Assembly: GCA_003149635.1 (NCBI GenBank)
Contig: QCWI01000018.1
Location: forward strand, 1-44,682
Reading direction: 5' to 3'
From: Fluviicola sp. XM-24bin1
GTDB lineage: Bacteria; Bacteroidota; Bacteroidia; Flavobacteriales_D; Crocinitomicaceae
Length of the DNA stretch: 44,682 bases
A program made the translations under genes and the position numbers. The notes beneath the pieces were generated by a model. That model did not search any database and was not told where the DNA came from. It was given only the letters and a program-made list of their open reading frames with translations. Shown one piece after another: positions 8,508-16,359 of the stretch. The first letter of the stretch is position 1. Each line of letters begins with the position of its first letter.

Positions 8508-8867
8508 TCATAAATATTTAAGAATCACATTGTAAGGATGGCAAGCCTTCGGTCTGAATTTATTTAACAGATAAATGGTATCGTTCCACAGTTGCCCTCT
8601 GTCATCATCAAAACCCAGATTCCGTCCGGCAATTGACCAACTTTGGCAAGGCACTCCTGCCGTTAATAAATCGTGTTCAGGCAGTTCCTGAATCTTAGTA
8701 ATATCACCCAAGTTGTTCTCAACAGGAAGATCATGGTTTTTGCAATAATAGGCTATCGCATTCTTATCGATTTCACTAAAACAAAGATTCTTGCCGCCAT
8801 TCGCTTCTAGTCCCAAATGAAACCCTCCAATGCCAGCAAACAAATCAATAAACGTGAATTTCGCCAT
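8508..8867 (-). pseudogene. Truncated DNA cytosine-C5 methyltransferase (N-terminal fragment)
   Basis: The first ~108 residues are clearly a C5-cytosine methyltransferase: motif I IDLFAGIGGFHLGLE (residues 7-21), a SEID motif II (31-34), and motif IV GVPCQSWSIAGRNLGF with the catalytic cysteine at C74. The match stops near 8545, just before the expected motif VI (ENV). The last 11 residues are unrelated and end at a stop. Motifs VIII-X and the target-recognition domain are absent, and I did not find them nearby on either strand. Such enzymes normally exceed 300 residues, so this 119-residue frame cannot be active. No cognate restriction endonuclease is visible. It is a remnant of a restriction-modification or solitary methylase gene, probably acquired and then deleted. 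Confidence 0.85.
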
Positions 8868-8871
8868 GACA

Positions 8872-8879
8872 CAAATTTA
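8872..8879 (-). promoter_or_regulatory. -7 box TAAATTTG before the methyltransferase fragment
   Basis: Minus-strand TAAATTTG matches TAnnTTTG and ends 4 nt before the start ATG (8867-8865). Transcription would begin at or next to the start codon. No clear TTG -33 element is seen. Confidence 0.45.
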
Positions 8880-8997
8880 TTTAAAGTAAGACGTAATCTA
8901 TTTCCGTTTTGCCCTGAGTTAACCAAAAAATTTGAACAATTCCAACTTTGCTTTGCCATGTTCAAAACATGCTCCAACAATTCCTTATCTTCACTGA

Positions 8998-9204
8998 CAT
9001 GCTTCTACTACACAGCTTTCGCTTTCTATCATTTGTTATAGCGAAAGAGGAGACACATCAAATCGATATGTGAAATTTTACAGCAACGATCAACTGGAAG
9101 AGCTGGGCTATTATACAAAGGGTAAAAAGACGGGAGCATGGAAGGAGTTCCACCGGAATGGCAATTTAGAGAAGCTTGTTACTTACGTTAACGGAGTGAA
9201 GTAA
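8998..9204 (+). pseudogene. Remnant of a YwqK/MORN-repeat protein
   Basis: Frame 1 is open from 8998 to TAA at 9202-9204. It encodes YVKFYSNDQLEELGYYTKG followed by KKTGAWKEFHRNGNLEKLVTY and NGVK, which is one and a half MORN-like repeats (G-x-W-x-x-F/Y-x-x-N/D-G pattern) typical of YwqK-family lipoproteins. No ATG is in frame. The preceding codons read LSLSIICYSERGD and could be the remains of a signal peptide. In another frame an ATG at 8970 gives a hydrophobic start (MLQQFLIFTDMLLLHSF) that ends at about 9071, consistent with a frameshifted signal sequence. I read it as a decayed 5' end joined to an intact 3' end. A longer relative lies at 33325-34665. Confidence 0.55.
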
Positions 9205-9213
9205 TGAATTCTA

Positions 9214-9516
9214 CTATTGCACCTCCAAAGCGTCGTACAATCCTACTTCATTGGCGCATTCATCTCGCACCCCGTCCATGAGCTTTGGCTTCTCGGTAAT
9301 TTCATCAAAAGTCCAACGATCTATGATTTTATCCATGACGCAATCCAACCAGGCTTCTTTCACTTTTGGATACACAGAAACGCCTGAACCATCGAAGCCT
9401 TGCGTAAATCCTTCGTCAATAGATTTTCTCGCCGCTTTCTTTTGATTTTCTGACCAACCACAAGCCGTAAGCGATAATGCACCAATAAGTACTAAAGTGA
9501 ACGTAAGGTATTTCAT
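9214..9516 (-). CDS. Small lipoprotein, function unknown
   Basis: Starting at the ATG at 9516 gives 100 residues with a good lipoprotein signal, MKYLTFTLVLIGALSLTAC, where LTAC is the lipobox. A longer frame starting at 9546 would put ten residues ahead of the signal and is disfavoured. The mature part is hydrophilic, has a KKAARKSIDEGFTQGF segment, and contains two further cysteines (in LDCVMDK and DECANEV) that could form a disulphide. I do not recognise the family. It lies 46 nt downstream of the YwbE gene and may be co-transcribed. It converges with the YwqK remnant. Confidence 0.75.
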   Translation of the reverse strand: MKYLTFTLVLIGALSLTACGWSENQKKAARKSIDEGFTQGFDGSGVSVYPKVKEAWLDCVMDKIIDRWTFDEITEKPKLMDGVRDECANEVGLYDALEVQ

Positions 9517-9562
9517 GACGCTGGTTTTGATCAATAAGTTAAGCATCTTTTTGGAAATGAGG

Positions 9563-9757
9563 TTATTCGATGATTTCCTTCACGCGCCCGACCTTGCCGT
9601 CATCCAACATTACTTTGATCCCGTGTGGATGAAATTTCGAATTCGTTAAAATGCGTTTTACGAATCCATGCGTGAGCGCCCCAGATGCTTGATCTTTCTT
9701 GAGAACTACCTCTACCTCCAATCCAATTTCGATGTTTTCGCGTTTTCTTCCATCCAT
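9563..9757 (-). CDS. ywbE: YwbE family protein
   Basis: The 64-residue product MDGRKRENIEIGLEVEVVLK... is a clear YwbE homologue: a small conserved protein with a KKDQ-x-x-G-x-LT-x-G-x-V-x-x-ILTNS core and the ending HPHGIKVMLDDGKVGRVKEI. Its role is not established; the fold is a small beta barrel. The start was set at the internal ATG at 9757 because family members begin there. The frame extends to 9844, but the added residues look non-native. It is divergent from yjbQ with only 42 nt between starts, so their promoters must overlap. Confidence 0.85.
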   Translation of the reverse strand: MDGRKRENIEIGLEVEVVLKKDQASGALTHGFVKRILTNSKFHPHGIKVMLDDGKVGRVKEIIE

Positions 9758-9787
9758 GGTGTGAAGATATTTAAATCTATGAATTCG

Positions 9788-9795
9788 TACCTTCG
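9788..9795 (+). promoter_or_regulatory. -7 box TACCTTCG of yjbQ
   Basis: TACCTTCG (one mismatch to TAnnTTTG) ends 4 nt before the ATG at 9800. This supports that start over the upstream ATG at 9779 and predicts a leaderless message. Confidence 0.45.
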
Positions 9796-9799
9796 ATAC

Positions 9800-10201
9800 A
9801 TGCAAACGACCTTTAACCTCCCGCCCTTTCCTAGAGGATTCCATATTATCACCGATTACGTTGAAGATGCCATGCCTTTGCCTGAATCAGGTGTATTGCA
9901 CGTTTTTATAAAACATACATCTGCCGGACTCACAATCAATGAAAACGCCGATCCCACAGTATTGCAGGATTTTGAATCTTCCTTCAATCATATCGTGAGA
10001 GAAAATGAACCCTTCTATAAGCATACGTTCGAAGGATCAGATGACATGCCTGCCCATATTAAATCAACCATGGTGGGATCTTCTGTGACCATTCCGATCA
10101 CGAATGGAAGACTGAACTTGGGAACCTGGCAAGGCATTTATCTGTGTGAGTTTCGCAACCACGGCGGGTCACGAAAATTGGTCTTGACCGTACTCTCTTA
10201 A
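9800..10201 (+). CDS. yjbQ: YjbQ family protein (secondary thiamine-phosphate synthase family)
   Basis: The 133-residue product shows the family signatures RGFHIITDYVE, FIKHTSAGLTINENADPTV, EGSDDMPAHIKSTMVGSS and LGTWQGIYLCEFRNHGGSR. The E. coli homologue has weak thiamine-phosphate synthase activity in vitro; the physiological role is unclear. The start at 9800 (MQTTFNLPPF) matches the E. coli N-terminus and follows a -7 box by 4 nt. The open frame continues upstream to 9668 but lacks family similarity there. The stop TAA shares bases with the stop of the opposite gene (10198-10201 is TTAA), so the two genes meet tail to tail with a 4-nt overlap. Confidence 0.9.
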   Translation: MQTTFNLPPFPRGFHIITDYVEDAMPLPESGVLHVFIKHTSAGLTINENADPTVLQDFESSFNHIVRENEPFYKHTFEGSDDMPAHIKSTMVGSSVTIPITNGRLNLGTWQGIYLCEFRNHGGSRKLVLTVLS

Positions 10202-10899
10202 TTAGTAGGAAAGTCGTAAACGGTGAAATGTGCGTATTGCGATAAAGCCGTTGGATCGTACGTCAAGCTAATACTACCAGACGTGGTGAATAGCGTAAAT
10301 ATCCGCACTTCGATTGTATTTGACACCCCAGCATTCACTCCTATGGGATGGGTGAAATTCGTCGGAACAAAACCGGTAGAAACGTTCTTCGTAGTTTCAG
10401 AATACGTCTGTTTGTACAAGGCGCCATTGACATAAATTCGATACAAATAATGTTGCGCTGGTGTTGCCGGGATGGACGAAGACGTGATATCGCCTTGCGC
10501 ACTGAAATTAACAATCACTGTATCATTATCCGGAACAAATGAATAACTCAGGAGCGAACCAGAAGGAGCCGTTGAAAAGTTCACTGTAATTGAAAATGTA
10601 CTCGCCAAACTTCCGAAATGAATTTTCCCGCCAGATGATCCAGAGGCCATTGTCGTCCACTCTGGAGCAAGACCCGGGCCTTGAGAAGTCAATACTTGAC
10701 CTGAGGTTCCCGTTTCAAGGTTGATTAATGTACCGTTGACATCAGACACTACAACATTCGTGTCGGTATTCGCCAATGAATCGCTTCGAATTGCTCCGTT
10801 CACATGCAACTTCTATTGAGGAGTATTTGTTCCTATCCCTACATTTTGTCCGAACGAGATTGTCGAAACCAAAATAATCAAGCAAACGGCGTATTTCAT
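10198..10899 (-). pseudogene. Secreted tail-fibre-like protein interrupted by one in-frame TAG
   Basis: The frame from ATG at 10899 encodes MKYAVCLIILVSTISFG, a clear signal peptide, then QNVGIGTNTPQ, then TAG (10813-10815), and resumes in the same frame with KLHVNGAIRSDSLANTD to the stop at 10198. The VGIGT-x-TPQ-x-KLHVNG motif is the standard start of Bacteroidota tail-fibre-like secreted proteins, and the expected residue at the stop is Ser, Ala or similar, so this is a single nonsense change (for instance TCG to TAG) in an otherwise full 233-residue frame. The rest is a beta-rich domain of about 140 residues with no S74 chaperone motif. It could be a young pseudogene, a sequencing error or stop-codon read-through; the downstream ATG-led frame (10809) lacks a signal peptide. 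Confidence 0.8.
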
Positions 10900-11005
10900 G
10901 CAGGCAAATTACGACTTGCACCATGAATTTCTTGGGCAAACAAGACAACAATTAGCAAGCGGTCGATTTATTTATAATTTGGTTGGATATTCTCTATATT
11001 GAACT

Positions 11006-11113
11006 GTGAAGCCTTTCATTGGAATCATATTATTTTTAGTCTTTCTGCTTTTACACAATTGTTTTGAAATGAGTGAATCAGGTTGGCAGGAACTGTATAA
11101 ACACCTCAATTAA
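11006..11113 (+). CDS. Short putative lipoprotein or membrane peptide (35 aa)
   Basis: GTG at 11006 begins VKPFIGIILFLVFLLLHNC, a hydrophobic signal-like stretch ending in Cys (weak lipobox), followed by FEMSESGWQELYKHLN and TAA at 11111-11113. A TATATTGA box (10995-11002) lies 3 nt before the GTG, in line with other starts in the window. The next gene starts 13 nt downstream. Small size and a GTG start make this uncertain, but signal, spacing and box agree. Confidence 0.45.
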   Translation: MKPFIGIILFLVFLLLHNCFEMSESGWQELYKHLN

Positions 11114-11126
11114 TTATTAAAGTGTT

Positions 11127-11981
11127 ATGCAGACACCTCTTGAAAAAGTATTAAACAAGAACGTTCAGATTTTATCCAGAATCCCGTTGTCCGGTGGAGA
11201 CATTAATGCCGTCTTTAAAGTGAAAACGGACAAAGGAATCTTCTGCGTAAAACAAAACAATCGAAATCGATTTCCTGAGATGCTTAAGAAGGAGGCCAAG
11301 GGATTGAAAGCGCTCGCGGAGAATTCAAAATTTCACATTCCAAATGTTATTGGCAATTACGAGGATGACAGTTCCCAACATCTTGTTCTTGACTTCATAG
11401 AATCTGGTCAGAAATCCCCCAGTTTTTGGAAGGACTTTGGGACACATTTGGCACAGATGCATCAACAAACATCTGATCAATTCGGTTGGAGCGAAGACAA
11501 TTACATTGGTTCGCTGCATCAATCGAACAAACAGCACTCGAATTGGGCTGACTTTTATACCGAAGAACGAATTCTTCCTCAAATTCAGATGGCATTCAAT
11601 GCTAAATTGATAGATGCTCAGCTTGTCGAATCCGCAGAACGACTGTGCTCAAAATTGCCTGATCTTTTCCCTAAAGAAGCTCCTGCACTACTTCACGGTG
11701 ATTTATGGTCGGGAAATTTCATGGTGGATGCAAAAGGAAATCCCGTATTGATTGATCCAGCGGTGTATTACGGTCATCGTGAAATGGATTTGGGAATGAT
11801 GCAACTATTTGGCGGCTTTTCGAATGAGTTATTTGAAATTTACCACGAAGTCTTTCCCTTGGAAAAGAGTTGGCAAGATCGCATCCAACTCACACAGTTA
11901 TATCCAATTTTGGTGCATGTGAATCTTTTTGGTGGCGGATACGTTCGAAGTGCAGCCTCCATTATTCATCAGTATTGTTAA
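11127..11981 (+). CDS. Fructosamine kinase family protein
   Basis: The 284-residue kinase-like protein has the family's N-terminal PLSGGDINAVFKVKTDKG nucleotide-binding loop, FCVKQNN lysine, catalytic HGDLWSGNFMVD (Asp as base, about residue 192) and metal-binding DPAVYYGHREMDLGMMQLFGG. It phosphorylates sugars attached to amines, or related free metabolites, allowing repair of glycated proteins. Bacterial members are cytosolic, and their natural substrate is usually unknown. The C-terminus LYPILVHVNLFGGGYV is typical, so the gene is complete. It may be co-transcribed with the preceding short lipoprotein. Confidence 0.92.
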   Translation: MQTPLEKVLNKNVQILSRIPLSGGDINAVFKVKTDKGIFCVKQNNRNRFPEMLKKEAKGLKALAENSKFHIPNVIGNYEDDSSQHLVLDFIESGQKSPSFWKDFGTHLAQMHQQTSDQFGWSEDNYIGSLHQSNKQHSNWADFYTEERILPQIQMAFNAKLIDAQLVESAERLCSKLPDLFPKEAPALLHGDLWSGNFMVDAKGNPVLIDPAVYYGHREMDLGMMQLFGGFSNELFEIYHEVFPLEKSWQDRIQLTQLYPILVHVNLFGGGYVRSAASIIHQYC

Positions 11982-12014
11982 CTCATCTTCAAATATTTAC
12001 CGTACGTGTATTCA

Positions 12015-12038
12015 TACCGTTCATTGGGATGAACGGTA
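12015..12038. repeat. Perfect hairpin between two plus-strand genes
   Basis: TACCGTTCAT (12015-12024) pairs with ATGAACGGTA (12029-12038) around TGGG, a 10-bp perfect stem. It is followed by GGCTTTAAAT rather than a T-run, so it is a weak terminator at best. It may instead be an operator or an RNA stability element between the kinase and the NTF2-like gene. Confidence 0.6.
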
Positions 12039-12086
12039 GGCTTTAAATGCCCCAACTTGCGTAATCTTGAGTATAAATTCAACCCT

Positions 12087-12551
12087 ATGAAATACATCGC
12101 TATTGCCTTTTTATGTTTCTCTTTTACTGCTTTTTCTCAAGATGAAGATGTGATGATCTCCGACAGCGCAGCAGTTCGTGCAGCCATAGATCAATTATTC
12201 ACCGGAATGAGAAATGGTGACAGCACCTTAGTTGCAGACATCTTTCATCCCGACATTCAAATGATGTCCACTTTTGTCGATAACGAAGGGAATCCGCGAT
12301 CACAGATGGGGAGCGCAGTTAAATTTAAAACAGCGGTTGGAACACCACACAAAGAAGTTTGGGATGAGCGTATTTCCAATGTCGAAATTCAGATTGACGG
12401 AAACTTGGCACAAGCCTGGATGAATTACTCCTTCTACATCGACGAGACATTCAGTCATTGCGGCGTAAACGCCATTCAACTCTTCAAAACGATTGATGGA
12501 TGGAAAATGGTGCATTTGGCTGACACAAGAAGACGCGCGAATTGTAATTAG
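12087..12551 (+). CDS. Secreted NTF2/SnoaL-like protein
   Basis: Starting at 12087 gives 154 residues with a typical Bacteroidota signal peptide (MKYIAIAFLCFSFTAFSQ). The frame opens ten residues earlier, but that would displace the signal. The mature protein has the NTF2-like layout: helix VRAAIDQLFTGMRNGDS, then LVADIFHPDIQMMS, and the closing sheet GNLAQAWMNYSFYID...HCGVNAIQLFKTIDGWKMVHLADTRR. Such domains bind small ligands or act as hydrolase/isomerase-like enzymes; no specific role can be assigned. It converges with the NhaC gene, the stops overlapping at 12548-12551. Confidence 0.82.
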   Translation: MKYIAIAFLCFSFTAFSQDEDVMISDSAAVRAAIDQLFTGMRNGDSTLVADIFHPDIQMMSTFVDNEGNPRSQMGSAVKFKTAVGTPHKEVWDERISNVEIQIDGNLAQAWMNYSFYIDETFSHCGVNAIQLFKTIDGWKMVHLADTRRRANCN

Positions 12552-13957
12552 GCCGTTTGAATTTTATTGGTCGTCCGCTTTGACAGCAAGAAGAACAATC
12601 CGACTCCAAATAAATTGAAGAACGCAAACGGCAGATAATCAAAGGTTTTAACGCCTAAGGTTGCCGACATGTAAATCGCTGTAACGTGCCATGGAATGAG
12701 AGATTCCAAAAGTGTCATCGAATTCTCCATACTTCTGGATAAGAGCGATAATGGCAAGTTTCGTTCTTTAAACCCAGCAGAGAACATTTGACCAGTGGTA
12801 AGAATGGAGAACATTGCATTCCCCGAGGCCATATTGAGTAATCCACCAGAGAAAAATGCCGCAACAACTAATCCGTATGCACTGCGGATCCAACCGAAAA
12901 TCACGCGCATCAAACGTTTGATGAATCCACCTTGTTCCATGATAGCGCCAAATGCAACAGCGAGAATACAGTAAAATACGGCACCACTCATCATGCCTTC
13001 CATTCCACCACGATTCAACAATGCTTTCAATAATCCCGGCAGTTCAACCATAGTAACCCACTCTACATCAAACCCTTGAACCATAGATCGCGTCCCTTCG
13101 AAAATGTCAAAACCATTCAAAAACACGCCAATTAAAATCGCGGCAAAACTGGATAACAACATAAGCACCACTGGCGGATATCCTTTGTAACCTCCCACAA
13201 ACACGATTGCTGATGGAAGCAACATGATAGGATTGAGTTCATATATCGTATCCAGATGCATCAAAACATCGTTGATTTGATCAGAAGATGCCGAGGTTCC
13301 CGAATAAACAAATCCAAAGATGAGGAACATGATTGCTGCCAAAACTCCAGCAATTCCAACGTTCGGAAGCATGCCTCTAATGTGCTCATAGACCGAAATC
13401 TCCGTTGCCATGGCACAAATGTTCGTGGTATCCGAAACGGGAGAAACCTTATCTCCGAAGACAGCTCCTGATAAAACCGCTCCAGCTACCAATTCAGCTG
13501 GGACTCCCATGCTTATTCCTATCCCCATAAATGCAACTCCTGAAGTTGCCGCCGATCCCCAACTTGTCCCAGTAAATGTGGAAACTATCGCAGTCACAAT
13601 AAATGCCGTAATGGGCAAATAATCCGGGTGAATCAATTTCAATCCATAGTAGATCAAATAAGGAACGGTACCGCTAAACATCCAAGTCCCGACGATAGCT
13701 CCAATGGCAATCAAAATGACGATCGCTGGCATTGCTTTTTTAAGCGTATCCCCTATAGCATCTAACATTTCCGGGACTTTAATCCCACGCCGATACGCGA
13801 AAACTCCAGCTGATAAAACAGCAACAAGTAAGGTGAACTGAAGTGGTAATCCAATAATGGTACTTCCTCCAATTATGAGAACCATCATAATCAGAAATGG
13901 CAAAAGCGCTTCCCAAAGTCCAATGTCAGAAGAGGAATTATTGTTAGATGATTGCAT
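12548..13957 (-). CDS. nhaC: Na+/H+ antiporter, NhaC family
   Basis: Inner-membrane antiporter of 469 residues with about eleven to twelve hydrophobic helices. Family motifs include FTGTSWGSAATSGVAFMGIG (discontinuous helix), GAVFGDKVSPVSDTTN, and a second repeat with ASGNAMFSILTTGQMF and SLIPWHVTAIYMSATLG. It exchanges cytoplasmic Na+ for H+, possibly coupled to organic acids in some members. The cytoplasmic N-terminus is Asn/Ser rich. It is a single gene on the minus strand with a TATCTTGT box about 6 nt before the start. It faces the divergent hut operon, 214 nt away. Confidence 0.92.
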   Translation of the reverse strand: MQSSNNNSSSDIGLWEALLPFLIMMVLIIGGSTIIGLPLQFTLLVAVLSAGVFAYRRGIKVPEMLDAIGDTLKKAMPAIVILIAIGAIVGTWMFSGTVPYLIYYGLKLIHPDYLPITAFIVTAIVSTFTGTSWGSAATSGVAFMGIGISMGVPAELVAGAVLSGAVFGDKVSPVSDTTNICAMATEISVYEHIRGMLPNVGIAGVLAAIMFLIFGFVYSGTSASSDQINDVLMHLDTIYELNPIMLLPSAIVFVGGYKGYPPVVLMLLSSFAAILIGVFLNGFDIFEGTRSMVQGFDVEWVTMVELPGLLKALLNRGGMEGMMSGAVFYCILAVAFGAIMEQGGFIKRLMRVIFGWIRSAYGLVVAAFFSGGLLNMASGNAMFSILTTGQMFSAGFKERNLPLSLLSRSMENSMTLLESLIPWHVTAIYMSATLGVKTFDYLPFAFFNLFGVGLFFLLSKRTTNKIQTA

Positions 13958-14126
13958 GAAGCCACAAGATAGTTAAAGATGCGAAATGTGGTAAGGACAA
14001 GATGGGAATTAATCGTGGCATAATGAATGTGTAACTTTTGCGTAAAAATTTGCCCAAATTCGACACTTGTATAATTGTAGTAATGTTGAATTATCTCGCA
14101 TTTTCTGGATAGTTTTCAAACAATAC

Positions 14127-14134
14127 TAACTTTG
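14127..14134 (+). promoter_or_regulatory. Promoter -7 box of the hut genes
   Basis: TAACTTTG matches TAnnTTTG exactly and lies 37 nt before the hutG ATG. It leaves a short untranslated leader, unlike the near-leaderless genes elsewhere in the window. No good TTG is found at -33. Confidence 0.6.
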
Positions 14135-14171
14135 TTCGAAGTCGCGAAAAACGATCATCTTAAACTCAATT

Positions 14172-14981
14172 ATGGCGCTACCCTATCATATTATTCCCCC
14201 AAAAGGAACTCCGGTTCCCTTCATTCTAAGTGTTCCACATTGCGGCACTGATTTTCCCTCAGAACTGAAAGATCACTACGTTCCCGAAAAAATGAAGGCA
14301 CCGGATGATACGGATTGGTTCGTTCACGACTTATACAATTTTGCCTCTGAATTGGGAATCACCATCATCCACGCAAAATACAGTCGGTGGGTAATTGATT
14401 TGAACCGCGATCCGAAGAGCGCTCCTTTGTACAACGACGGGAGAATTATCACAGGACTCACGCCCAACACGGATTTCTTCGGAGGTGCCATTTATGCAAG
14501 TCCTGAAGTAGAACCTAATGAACAAGAAGTTGAGTGCCGATTGAATCAATATTATTGGCCTTACTACGAGAAAGTACAGGAGCTGTTGAACGAACGCAAA
14601 GCGGAATTTGGGAAAGTGCTCCTTTGGGATGCACATTCCATTCGTCACCTGGTACCGACCATCCGAAAGGAGGTTTTTCCAGATATGATTCTTGGAAATA
14701 ACGATGAAACTTCCGCCGATCCAAAACTCATTGCAACGGCATTAAACGGTCTAAAGTCGGGCTCCTATGGGATCAACCACAACACTCCTTTTAAAGGTGG
14801 ACATATCACACGTTACTTCGGAAAACCGAATGAAAGTGTGCATGCATTGCAGCTTGAGATGAACAAAATTTTGTACATGGATGATGCAGAAACATCTTTC
14901 CATGAAGATCGAGCGAATCAAGTGAGATCGGTTTTACAACCTACATTTGAAGCCTTGATAGAAACACTGAACACATTGTAA
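14172..14981 (+). CDS. hutG: N-formylglutamate amidohydrolase
   Basis: The 269-residue protein matches the N-formylglutamate amidohydrolase family: ILSVPHCGTDFP near the N-terminus (zinc histidine), KYSRWVIDLNRDPKSAPLYND, LLWDAHSIR with Asp/His metal ligands, and GGHITRYFGKP near the end. It hydrolyses N-formyl-L-glutamate to glutamate and formate, the last step of the five-step histidine degradation route. The following gene makes its substrate. ORF ends share one base with hutF (TAATG), so they are coupled. hutH/hutU/hutI are not in the window. Confidence 0.92.
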   Translation: MALPYHIIPPKGTPVPFILSVPHCGTDFPSELKDHYVPEKMKAPDDTDWFVHDLYNFASELGITIIHAKYSRWVIDLNRDPKSAPLYNDGRIITGLTPNTDFFGGAIYASPEVEPNEQEVECRLNQYYWPYYEKVQELLNERKAEFGKVLLWDAHSIRHLVPTIRKEVFPDMILGNNDETSADPKLIATALNGLKSGSYGINHNTPFKGGHITRYFGKPNESVHALQLEMNKILYMDDAETSFHEDRANQVRSVLQPTFEALIETLNTL

Positions 14982-16357
14982 TGAAGCATTATTTCTTCGA
15001 TAAATTGCTGCAAAATGACGGATGGAAATCGAATGTTTCCATCATGACGCAGCCGGACGGAACCATATATTCCATTAAAGAAAATCAAGAGCGTACCGTT
15101 GCACATCATGTAAAAGGTTTTGCGTTACCCGGATTTCAAAATGCCCATTCCCATGCCTTTCAATATGCAATGGCGGGATTGGCCGAAGTGCATCCAACTG
15201 GACAGAAAGCCGATGATTTTTGGTCGTGGCGCGACGCTATGTATCGCTTGGCATTGTCCGTAAATCCAGATCAAATGGAAGCGATTGCAACCATGTTGTA
15301 CACCGAAATGGTTCGTTTGGGATATACGAATGTTGCTGAATTCCATTACGTACATCATCAACAAGACGGTACTCCGTTTGACAATTTAGCTGAAATGGGC
15401 CAACGATTGATCTCAGCTGCAAAAACGGCTGGAATTGGAATCACACTTGTCCCAATTTTCTATCAAAAAGGAGGATTTGGAATGGAACCAACGGAAGGAC
15501 AACGCCGCTTCATTTCGAAGGACATCGATACATATTTACGTCTTTTAGAAGCTTCCTCCGCTGCCGCAAAAAATTATCATTTAGCCAATGTAGGAATCGG
15601 AATTCACTCCATGCGCGGTGTTGAGCCAGACGTGATTGCCGAAATCGCCAAATCTGGAGATCAAGATCTTCCCTTTCACATTCACATTGCGGAACAATTG
15701 AAAGAAATTGAGGATGCAAAATCGTATTTGGGAAAGCGTCCAGTAGAATGGCTTTTGGACAATGTCGATTTGAACGATCGCTTCCATTTGGTGCACTCAA
15801 CGCATTTAACGGATGCCGAAACGGATGGAATTGCCGCTTCCCAAGCAAACGTGGTATTGTGCCCAACGACTGAAGGGAATCTTGGAGATGGATTATTCCC
15901 GGTCCAAAGATTTCAGGAAAAACAAGGAAAATGGAGCATTGGAACGGATAGTCATATTGGAATTCATCCATTGGAAGAATTGCGTTTGTTGGACTATGGA
16001 CAACGATTAACGACACACAAGCGCAACATCATGACAAGCGAAACCAATGGAAACTCTGGTGATTTTGCGATTGAAATGGCAACAATCACTGGTAGAAAGG
16101 CTATGGATAATTTCAATCCAACCTATTTTAAAATTGGTGAGCCACTGAACGCCTGTATCATTGATGAGAACGTTCCTTTGCTGCAAGCCTGTCGCGATGA
16201 ACATTTGAACTCAAGCATTGTATATTCTTGTGACGCTTCGCACCATTCAGGGACTATCAGTAATGGTGATTGGATTGTACAACGCGGCGCCCACAGAAAC
16301 ATCGAATCGGTGAGAGAAAATTTTGTAAAAACCATCAAAGAACTTAAAAACAGATAA
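14981..16357 (+). CDS. hutF: Formimidoylglutamate deiminase
   Basis: Amidohydrolase-superfamily enzyme of 458 residues that converts N-formimidoyl-L-glutamate to N-formyl-L-glutamate and ammonia. Metal-binding motifs are in order: NAHSHAFQ (HxH), HIHIAEQ (His), VHSTHLTD and GTDSHIGIHP (Asp). The VEWLLDNV...FHLVHSTHL region is typical of HutF. Placement directly after hutG is diagnostic: organisms with HutF use HutG-type amidohydrolase instead of formimidoylglutamase. It is followed by a lipoprotein gene 2 nt downstream. Confidence 0.94.
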   Translation: MKHYFFDKLLQNDGWKSNVSIMTQPDGTIYSIKENQERTVAHHVKGFALPGFQNAHSHAFQYAMAGLAEVHPTGQKADDFWSWRDAMYRLALSVNPDQMEAIATMLYTEMVRLGYTNVAEFHYVHHQQDGTPFDNLAEMGQRLISAAKTAGIGITLVPIFYQKGGFGMEPTEGQRRFISKDIDTYLRLLEASSAAAKNYHLANVGIGIHSMRGVEPDVIAEIAKSGDQDLPFHIHIAEQLKEIEDAKSYLGKRPVEWLLDNVDLNDRFHLVHSTHLTDAETDGIAASQANVVLCPTTEGNLGDGLFPVQRFQEKQGKWSIGTDSHIGIHPLEELRLLDYGQRLTTHKRNIMTSETNGNSGDFAIEMATITGRKAMDNFNPTYFKIGEPLNACIIDENVPLLQACRDEHLNSSIVYSCDASHHSGTISNGDWIVQRGAHRNIESVRENFVKTIKELKNR

Positions 16358-16359
16358 TC

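Larger units (their letters stand above)
8345..8508. repeat. 10-bp direct repeat flanking the candidate RNA
   Basis: ACGTCTCAGT occurs at 8345-8354 and again at 8499-8508, bracketing the structured RNA candidate and its terminator. A related CGTCTCA lies at 8334-8340. The right copy sits at the broken 3' end of the methyltransferase fragment, so the pair may mark an insertion or deletion junction. Chance is possible for a 10-mer. Confidence 0.4.

Noticed and set aside
8311-8535. 74-codon plus-strand ORF starting MLDTEIFKRLNNVSV
   Set aside because: It runs through a strong intrinsic terminator and across the two direct repeats, has no recognisable domain, and its composition is odd; the structured RNA reading fits better.
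9668-9799. Longer N-terminus for YjbQ (start at 9668 or 9779)
   Set aside because: The added residues do not resemble the family, and the -7 box lies 4 nt before the 9800 ATG.
9758-9844. Longer N-terminus for YwbE (start at 9844)
   Set aside because: The family starts at MDGRKREN; the added part overlaps the yjbQ coding start on the other strand.
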